64,000 bases of DNA from Sphagnum magellanicum (Eukaryota; Streptophyta; Sphagnopsida; Sphagnales; Sphagnaceae), in NCBI GenBank assembly GCA_021904315.1, contig CM038907.1:24063223-24127222 (forward strand), in the 5' to 3' direction. Below the pieces are notes generated by a model. That model worked only from the letters and a program-made list of their open reading frames with translations. It was not told the origin of the DNA and made no database searches. The translations under genes were made by a program, and so were the position numbers. Positions 50,455-60,700 of the stretch are shown in pieces (the first letter of the stretch is position 1; each line of letters starts with the position of its first letter).

Positions 50455-53400
50455 AAATGACCAACAAGTGTTAAAGAATGTTAACCTTGGATTGACTTTT
50501 AAAACTCAATTAATAATAATTGATTTCTAAAAATTGACTAGCAATTAATGTTTTAAAGGCTTTAAACTTGCTCAATTCTTGAATCCCTATTAAAAACATT
50601 AAGAAAACAAAAATTGTGTGTTTCATTGGAAAATGAAAAACATAATAAAACATTTTATTGAAACCCAACAAATCCATAGATCATGAATCTTATATTTGAA
50701 TTAAAATTTGACCAACAACTAAAAAGTTATAAACCCCAAACTTGTTTGACTCTTGAATCCTTGCAATGAACATGTATAAATTTTTTTATAAAAAACCTTG
50801 TGTTTCAAAAGAAAATACACAACACAAGAAACATTTGATTGAAGCCCAAAGGTTAAAATCATGAATTTTGTACCTAAATTGGAAATACTAAGAGTTGGGA
50901 GTTGGGATTGTTGTGGTGCAAATTGTAGAATGTGCACATTAGACAATGCATATGCACCTTAAGGTTCGAACTTGTAGATTCACATAAGCAAATTCCAATG
51001 TTGAGTTTAGAATCTTACCTTGTAAAATTGATTAGCAACCTTTGATTCAACAATCAAAATGCAACACACTTGCACATATGTGCATCATGAATTGTGACAA
51101 AATAATAATGAGACTCAAAAAACATCGAGAAATCTGTAGCTTGAGAAAATGTCGTGAAACATTTTGAAGATTTGCACTTGAAAGAAGCCTTACACCCTAA
51201 ACATGTTCATTACAACTTCAACATTCCTCTTTCATCATTAATGTTGAATAGTGAACATTCAAAAATCAAGACAAGTTGTAAGCATATTGATAATTTTACA
51301 GAATGCACAATAGTTACATTGCAAGTTTACAATGTTCCTCTTCCATTGTCAAACACATTGCACAACTATTATGAATCTAAAGCAAGTCACACTTGCAAGA
51401 GGTGGACAAAAGGAATTGAGATTTGTGAATAAACAATTAATGTTCGTTGTTTAGGGTGGGGTTGGTGAATTACATTTAAGTGAAAGGTTTAACAATAGTA
51501 GGAAGTATCCCAATGTTGTTGAATGATTTGGCATTAAATGATTGAAATACACCTTAATAGGCAATCTAACAACTCAAAAAAAAATCCTTTTTTCATCTTC
51601 ATTATAGAATATAACTTTTTGATGAAAGCTTATGGGTTGAAGGCAACTATATATTTGGCATTGGTCATGATGGCATGTTAATTTTTTTGTGATAAGGCTA
51701 GATTTTTCAATTTTTTTCCTTTGTTGATGTGGTTGGCCTTTGGTCAATGGGGAATTTTGGCAATAATTTGCCAAAATAAACTCTACAACTTATGTACTAG
51801 TCAAACATTAAAAATGACTATTTTTTAATTGGTGGACCATAATGATTAGCATGTGTGATATTTTTAATTAGTTTCTCACTTTATATAGTTTAATTATTTA
51901 TGTTTATGGCTAGGGAAATAAATAATTCACATTGTATGTTGGATGTGGTAAACACTTAAAATCATTTCCATCACAAAGCCCTTGCATTTACAATAACAAC
52001 CATTGCAAATAAATGAAGACTTTGTGGTTTCCATCACAATGTCACATCATTGAATTTTCACCAGCCTTGTCAAAATTTGCACCTTGTTTTAACATATGTT
52101 CTCCTTGTATCGACATCATTAAATGCCCCAACATCATGAGTGGGAGAAATTTTTATTTTATTTTGTTTTTTTTAAACACTTCTTTTTTTCTAGTGGTTTT
52201 CATGGTTATGTAAAACATCACAAGGTGATGCTTTCAAGGTTTTTTTTTAAAAGGATGGTAATGTTTCCTTGAAAATATTACTATACATGCTTCTTTTGTT
52301 TCTCATAATTTTTTTCAACAATCCCTATGTTTCATTGAAAAGATTTCTTGTTGAGTGCTTCGTTCCTTGTTTTGTTGTGGAGTTCCAAATTCTAGTGAAT
52401 GTGGTCCAATGTTCAATCATGCTTACTCTTCTTCCTTTGTCCCCACAAAATAAGAATGCAACATTGTGTAAAAAAACTTCTCTTTAATGTTGTGAAGTTT
52501 TGAGATTTTTTTTGCAAGCATGTTCCTTTCTAAATTTCATTAGGATCTTATCCCAAACTTGATGTGCTTTTTCCAAACAAATTTTCAACAAATTATATTA
52601 CATGAATATACACAAAATTAGAAAAACAATAGAAAAAGATTACATGAATTGAATTTTGATTCGACTATTGTAAGAAATTTTAGATGCATCATTCATTCAT
52701 TTGCGTGACAAAACATATTCAATGATGCCTTGTAATTAGGAAATAATGATAAATAATATATTATTTTGCAACGATGAACAACAATGGATTTTTTTTGTTC
52801 ATCATTGTCAGTGCATCAATTGTAACATTCTAAAACTCGTTGGAGAGAGGTTGGGTTATTAATCATTCAAATAGCATAATCAATAAAACATCAAAGTTTG
52901 ATTCTTTTAGCAAGTTTTGTTTTCACCTATTATTTTGTTATTCTTTAGATTGTTTTTGCATGTGATTTGTGCATGTCAATTCATGTTATTTTATATTGTA
53001 TGTGGAGTTCCAACCAACAATGTAATGAGGCCACTTGATGAGCTTTGTCCCCTAGTGTGGTGGAGCACAATGTTCCCACTATTGGCTATGACTTGCAAAG
53101 CCCTTGGTTACTTGGTTGTACTAGGTATCTTGTAAGTTTGGTGTGAAGATGTTCTTAAATGCCCAAATAAGGGGTGTTGATGAAGATGCTTTAGGGTTAG
53201 GTGACGCTGTTAAATTAAATAGGTTAATAAGTGAACATTGATTAAAAATTCAAAGGATGTTGAATCCTCACACATTGTTCCTCTATTTTTAAAACTCAAA
53301 GAACATTTGTAGTCTTCGACATAATGTTTTAACAACACAAAAATCGTTCAATTTGATAAAGGAATGGGGTGTTTGGTGACAAGTGAATTAAAACAAATTA

Positions 53401-53965
53401 AAATTTTGAGGTTAAATTTTTTATCATTGCATTTTTGCCTTTGGATCACAAAGAAGTTTTGTAAATCCCTAGTTCACACACACATTAGGTTTGAAATCAC
53501 ACTACTAAACATACTAAAGACGAGAAAAATATGAGGCTGAAATTAAAGAGGGGTCTAAAACTATTTTTTCAAAAAATTTGAAACAAACTATCACTCATCC
53601 TCTTCTTATGTTTTTGCAATGCTCTTTTACTTTGGATTTGTAACCTTCTAGTTTGTGCATCCAATGACACAAAAATCGTTAAATTTGGTTAAGAAACGAT
53701 GAAAATGTTGAAAAAATGTTTAGTGATGAGTTCATGTCTAGTTATGGGCTATTCTACCCCTAAACAACTTTTAAATTAAGAATGTGGTGTTCTTGTGATT
53801 GCCTAACTTTAAAGGTCATAGGGTTATTTGTTGAGGATGTCTCGTCCTTTTATCAAAAAGAAAACATCAAAGGTACATGAAGCTTATCCACCATAAGTTT
53901 CCACTTTTTCCTGAATGAATGAAGGGTTATAATAGATATCTGACCAAGACCAATCAAACATGGGT
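50455..53965. other. Gene-free AT-rich stretch right of the LTR
   Basis: Short ORFs only, no domain recognised. No second LTR or other transposon end was seen. Confidence 0.5.
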
Positions 53966-53968
53966 TCA

Positions 53969-54240
53969 ATTGGATTTTTTTTGTTCCCAACATGTTCCCC
54001 AAGTTTTTAATGTGTTCTTCAACATTTTCCCTATAGCTTCTCATTTTATCCCATATCCTTTGCCCTCAGTTCTACTCTAACCTATATATAGGAGCCCAAA
54101 ATGAGATCACAACATATTGCATTTATTTTGGTACTGCCCAAAGCTTGATCAATGTCTTTTGTGATGGGCCAATCAAACATGCCCATCACAAAATAATTTA
54201 AAAAAAACTTTGGGGGTCCCCGCAACTAATTAATATGAGT
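53969..54240 (+). repeat. Dispersed repeat, copy A (GTTCCCAACATG family)
   Basis: Shares with copy B (54446-54710), in the same order, TGTTCCCAACATG-like runs, TTTATCCCATATCC, AACCTATATA, CAGCCCAAAA-like, GGCCAATCAA and CTTTGGGGGT. The copies are diverged and about 477 bases apart, downstream of the channel gene's stop codon. An inverted relative lies at 18355-18440 and weaker ones at 23650-23710 and 40013-40080. Confidence 0.6.
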
Positions 54241-54445
54241 CACAAATATACTATAATAGTCAATGCAGTGACTGTGTCACAGTTTGTGCCCCTGTCATTA
54301 GCCAAGGCCAAAAATGGTAAAGAACAGAGGTAGGTAGGCATTGATAGTACCTATTCTTGGCAGCCAATGATGTGAGTCAGCATGCACACAAGGAGCCCAA
54401 AATTTTTCTTTTTGAAGGAGGGCGTGTGGGGGTGGGGGGTTTTGT

Positions 54446-54710
54446 GTTGGATCTTTTGTACTTTTGTTGTTTCCAATGTGTTCCTCAACATGTTCCCAAT
54501 AGCACCTCACTTTATCCCATATCCATTACACTAAGTACTAGTCTTGTAACCTATATAATCAGCCCAAAAGAAGCAGACTACCATAAATATATTCTGAGAC
54601 AGCTCAAAGCTTCATATCTTTTTAGTAATTGGCCAATCAATGATGCCTATCACACAAGCGAAAAAATAGAACTTTGGGGGTTCCCAACAACTGGTTAATA
54701 TCAGGCACAC
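54446..54710 (+). repeat. Dispersed repeat, copy B (GTTCCCAACATG family)
   Basis: Second copy, in the same orientation as copy A, ending about 75 bases from the channel gene's stop codon, so it probably overlaps the 3' UTR or terminator region of that gene. No terminal inverted repeat was found. Confidence 0.6.
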
Positions 54711-54784
54711 TAACTAAGGTGTGGTTAATTATGTGCCAATGTAATGAGAAAATAATGACAACAATAGAACTATGCCTGGCACTT

Positions 54785-57700
54785 TTAGTGTAATATGTAG
54801 ACAAGATCTGTAGATTCTACCAGTTCTGTTGGTTCTGGGTTGGTGGAAACGAATGCTGATGCAGACCCCTTGTTGCCCCTTGCACGATACAAGCCTAAAG
54901 CCAAACAACGCTCGTAGCGCAACATCCCTATGAAAAGCTCCTCAAATGTTTGTCCAACGTAATGTTTGGCTACAGGTACTTGGTCAAGCTGGCGTACCAT
55001 AGATTTGGAAGCGTATTCACGTTGTAATTCTTGGTCCATCACTAAAACTTGGCCCCCGGAAACCATTTGATCCACTATTGCCATCACTTGTCTATTGTAG
55101 AAAGTTGCAAACCTGTTGACATGTTTCAAATGGAAAATTTATTTGTCACCTATAAGCGCTTCTTGAAACTATACCAATCCCCCCCCCCAAAACGAAGTTT
55201 CAATTGAAACTATGTTAATAGTAATATAATAATATGAGTTTATTTTAGTCGACATTAGAATTTAGTCTCAATAGAGAGCTTGGTTGTTGCAAGAGGAAAA
55301 ATTACATTTCCCATGAACATACATGAGGAAATTCAAAGTCGATGGACAAAAAGCTTTTCCGTCCATGTATGGTGGTGCAAATTGAAAAGTAGCAACACGG
55401 TTTCGACGATACATCTCCGTGTTGAAGATGCGGCGATCAAATGTCACACGAGGTCGGAGGTATTGGATCTCCGTGACTTGTTGAAGTTCCACTATGACAC
55501 GGTCCTTGATTGGGCGAAGGAGTCTCTCCACCTGCAACAATGTTCACAAAAATCCAACTGAGCCCTCCGACCCCACAAGAAAATACAAGAGAAGACAAAA
55601 ATGAATAAATATGTGTAAGTTCTAACTCTTTTCAAAAGGAAAAACTTTTGTTGGGATTCTTCAAGAGGATAGGCTACTCTCATGTTCCTTCTTCAATTAA
55701 ACTATTGGCACAGTCCAGGATCACTCTTGATGATGGAGTTGTTTGTTGGTGATGCCAGCAAGGGAGAGACTAAGGAATAATGTAGTTTCCATTTGGTACC
55801 ACATTTTGAGGAGAGTTTACTTGGAATTGTGAGTTCATTTTCTGAGAACTGCATGGAACATATTCCTATTCTAATTGTTGCTGGTTTGAACTTGTCATTG
55901 GTGCTCAATGTACAACTAATGCTTAGTACATGGTAAGTTTGAAAGATGAAGAAAAATGTTGAGTACAGTTGCTGCAATGAAGACATTGTTCACATCAAGA
56001 CTGAATGCAGAGGATGAGGCATTGTGGTCCTCATCGTTCGCAATCTCGAGCATGGGTTGCTCTACATTGCCTTGTGTTAGTATCACCACCTTTTCTGCAC
56101 CATGCTTGCACTGGGCACTTTAGTGACTAATTGAAACATAAGACTATGTGAATCTAAAGAAAAAACAGAAGTACAAGTCTACATAGAATCATGATTTTGC
56201 ATCTGCCAGCATCATTTGAATTTCACTTTAGCACTATGATAATGTGTACATATGTATACATCACACATGCACTTAGTGGGGTTTGTTTGAAAGCGGCACT
56301 GCATGCAACTATTGGTTTGATGTGCTTACTATGTACCTAATCAGCACATCAATGCGAGAGATTAACAGAGGAGGTGACACAATTTTGTTGCTAATTAAGA
56401 TTATTGAAAGAGTTGGAAAGGGGAATGAATGGCAGCACCTGCTTGAAGTACACCAGCTCGCAGCAAATCAAGCTCATAGCTTGGGGACCCAATCACAAAA
56501 TAAATATGCTGGAAAACCCCCACACATCCCCAATCAGCGATGGATGGCTCATTTGGGTGCAAAATGACAATCGGTGGGTTTGGCATCCCAGGTGTCCGCA
56601 GTTGTGACACAAAGTAGAACAGGCTACTTGGCCACTTTCCTTGGATGCAAACTAAGATATGTGGGTGGCTAAGCTTCACCACATTCAAAGTAGAGGTCTT
56701 CAAGCTTTTGTAAACCTCGGCCCTCCGTCTCTCAATGATTGAGGGATCTGGCTTGTCCCAGATCTGCAAAGGTGGCCAGCTCATGGCCATGTCGATGGCA
56801 TCCTCAAGTGTTATGACAAATCTTTTTGTCTTCTTGGGCATGTCAAGAGTATTGCACTGCTTATTGTCCATGTCTGGCATTAACAAAGATGGTCCAGGAT
56901 CCTGATGCTTCCTAACACCCTTCCTGAGTGAGGCTTGAGATTCAATCTCAGGAGTTTCCTCCTTGCTAAATGCTTGGAGGTTGCTCATTGAAGCATATGA
57001 AATCAGTCCGTGCACATGGACATGGCTTTGGTCACGGTGTTGACCTCTTGTCATTGACAAATGTGAGCGGAGGCCACGAGGATGGTTCTGACTGATTTCT
57101 CCACTGCCAAGATGAGAGAGATAATGACCTAGTTTTCCCTTTCTTGTTGTTTCTTGAAGCTCATGACTCACCTCTATTGATTCTTGAGGTCTAACCTCTG
57201 AATCAATTTTGTCCTTGCTATATTGTGGAAGGTCACCCATTGAAGCCACATGAGTAATTAGTCTTTGCACGTGGTGATTGCTAAGTTCAGGCTGTTTGCC
57301 TCTTGCTATTGAATTGAGGACAGGTTTACATTGCTGAATACTAGTGTCTTCATCAATCAAGGACTTAGAGCCTGCTGGTTTAGGAAGTTCCCAATTATTG
57401 ATTCTTTCTTGCATTTCCATCAGCATCGAGCTGGTGCAATCTTGTTGATCAATTGATGATGCCCCATTGCTTTCCAAGTCCATATTGAAATCCTTGCCCT
57501 CTTTTACAATCTGCAAAAGCTCGGCATCCTTTGATTTGTGTCTATGGTTGGGGAAGAAGCGTGTTTGAAGGCAATCCATACAATAGAACTTCGGCCAATG
57601 AAGGCAATGATGGTGGGTGCCAAAATGGAAATTTGACACCTCCTCTGCTGTATCTAAATCCTTGGCAATTCCTAACCCAACATCGGTGGCATGAATGATG

Positions 57701-60700
57701 CGCCCTTTTGGGTAAAGCAAAACTTCTCGAGCAATTTCTCCATCCTCCTCATGTCCAATATCAAGACCAAATAGTATGACTCGGTTTCTCCTATACACCA
57801 GCTCACAAGCCTGCAAGGATGATATCCTTCCAAATATCTTAACTTCTGTCTTTAGTAAAGCACCTGGCAGAAAATTCTAGTGTATTTGGACAGCAGCTTA
57901 TATCCATAGATATCCTTCGTAGAAAATAAAAGCGATCTTATGCCTACTCCTATGAGGAAGGATCTTATACCTATACTTCTTAAGAAGTAGGTGTAAGAAC
58001 CGTCCTACTCCTATTACCCTCATGATCTATCTATCTTTAGGTTTATAATAACCTTTGCCTTGTGCTTTACAATCGGTAAAGCCCACAAGTGAGGAACATT
58101 CTTGAAATGTGAGGCTAGACTCAGCTATTGCCTCTTTAGACCGCTTATTTTGGGAATGCCCCCCACCTTGGGACTTTACCCTACACATATATAAAATAAA
58201 ACATGAGTGGAGAAATTTCCTAGTGTATTTGGAGGGCACCTTATAGTTGTGAATAATGCCTACAAGAGACCTCTTATTGCCTTGTCCTAGGATAATTATT
58301 TTGGGAATGCACTCATCCTGGGGCCTTACCCTATATTAAATTGACCAATTCACCCCTCTTACTTTGATTGCTATGGATATTCAGCAGGTTGTGTTCACAA
58401 AGTGTTGTTTATATTGTATTACACACTCATCAGGCTGGCAGAGTGGCTTACACTCCATTTCAACACTTCTTAAAATTTTAAAAATCTACAAAATTCTTTA
58501 CAAAGGGTCAGGAACCCACATGTAGGGCCTCAGGCCTCATAGTCTCTTGTTCCTGTTCACCGGGGCTACTGTCCTTGTTCACAGGGCTCAAACCTGAGAA
58601 GAAGTCCCTTGCATGGGTGCCTTGCACTTATGAAGTGTTTCCTCCCAGTTGTGTCTACTAAGTTATGAGAAAACTGTCTTCCTTATTTTCCATGCATTTT
58701 CCTTTATCATCAGGAGTAGCGCAATCCATTCCATTTTTGAACACAATGGTTTTAAAATCATCTTCCCAATGATGTATTCTGATAGAAAGGAGACCAATCT
58801 TCATACTTTTTGCAATGACACACGTAATTGGTACTTGTAGGACTAGAAAGAAAATGATATTTCAGAAGAGGTTATGGAAGGATCTACGACAATGACACAT
58901 TAAGGCAATCATAATTTGACTGTCTTTCTATTCATCATCTAGTCAGATAACTCACCTGGTCGAAAGTAAGCCCTTCTTCATGAAATATTGAAGGCAAGAT
59001 GATGGGGAAGACTTCTTGACGGAGACCGTGCATGTATTGGAACATCCAGTGGCCCTCCAATGGTGTTGCCACTCTCAGTCCTGTCCGAAATAAATTAACA
59101 ACAAATGTTGATAACCCCTTGATCTGACAACTGTTGCAATAGCACTGATGTTAGACCGTTTCTGTAGGGTGAGAGCAACAACATTTGTTTCAATGGCACA
59201 AAGCATGACGAGGGCAAATCAGGTGGTGCAGCAGGGAACAAATTTGGATACTGTCTGCAATCTTTCTGAAGAGTATTAAAATCTGCAAAGTGGTAGAAAG
59301 GGAACCTTAAGAAGCTTTGCAACAAAACAGAGTTCAAAGCAAATAAAACACACACCTGCGTGCAAGGAGCTTGAAGCGGATGACATCAAGGCACATGATT
59401 TCAATTCCTTGGTCAGTGTCATCCCAGATAGCACTGGCTGCCTTCTCAGGTTTTAGTAGCTCCACAATGACACGTACTTTTGAGCCACAATGGCGGTGTA
59501 CTGCTAATGTCCTCACTATTTGTGCTGCATCTTCCGCATCTGGATCCTGTACCACCCCAAATTTTTGCCCACAAATTTGAACCCTATAATCTGGACCTGA
59601 TATTCATTGCAAACAAATTCGGATGTTTATATACTATGTAGGTTTGAAAACTAGCTGGATTTCATCATGTTGACTTAACATGCTACCTTGGCTTCCTGAT
59701 CCGCTAACAAATAAAATGCTGAAGCAACTTTTGCACTGACACGGTCCAAGTCAGAGTCCTTCACAGGAGTGCCTTGTATGAACTCAACTTGGTGTCGGTA
59801 GCACATCAACAATGTCTTCAATTCAAACCTGCAAAATGTTCGATCTGAAAATGGAAAACTTACAGATATGGTTCTCTTGTTAACAAAGCTATAGAACTCT
59901 AGTATCAAATTATTGCTCTATTTTGCACAAAAAATTACCTGCTGCCAAACCCACAGACATTCTATGCACAAGAACTGGCAGCAAGAAATTCAAATTTCCT
60001 ACAGTCATAGCAGAGCAAAATTACTAAATCCCACTTTTTGATTACACCATCCTTTTGATTAGTGTCTAACAAAGCTTCTCAATAGCAACTTAACTATGAT
60101 TATACAAGAGTATATATTCTCTCTTCTTTATCTCACCCATCCAAGAAAACAGACACTCACTTGAGCCAGTCATCACATCAAACTGAGTAATATTTCATGC
60201 CATTCCGAACAAAACCAGATCTAATAATCAATTGGGCCAAGCCTTGTGCAGATCTATCACCTCAGGCATACATTTGCTACAACTGACAAATTTTTCACTG
60301 ATTTCTTTACTGGCTTTTGTGCAGACATTGTCTTAGAGAAACTACCATGGATGCAAGAACCACATTGCAGATTAAAGTCTAAACCCTGAACCAAAACTAT
60401 GGGGGCAGTGGAGAAGACATGCTTACGAGGGCTTGTAAGGAGCCATAAGTACAATTCGGAGAGGAAATGCATCCATATCTGCAATGCATCACAAGTGAAC
60501 TTGCTTAGTATCCAGCCCAGGCTCAAATCTAGATGCAAGAGACCATGTGACAAATCTACACACAAGAGGCCAATATTAGGGAGAGGAACCTTGATTGTGA
60601 TTTGGATGATAAAACTCTGATAGAAAGTCTTGAACAGTCGGGTATGTCAAGTTTCCACTGATGATTATGAAACGGGAGCCCACCACCTTCCTCACAGTAA

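Noticed and set aside
56401..57816. 471-codon open frame taken as an intronless gene
   Set aside because: It is one internal exon (56439-57810) of the channel gene; both ends have splice sites that restore conserved sequence.
59095..59355. 86-codon minus-strand frame upstream of the GLSTF exon
   Set aside because: It is the wrong frame. A first attempt to use it gave a 45-bp intron and stops; the acceptor at 59131-59132 gives the conserved SCQIKGLSTFVVNLF instead.
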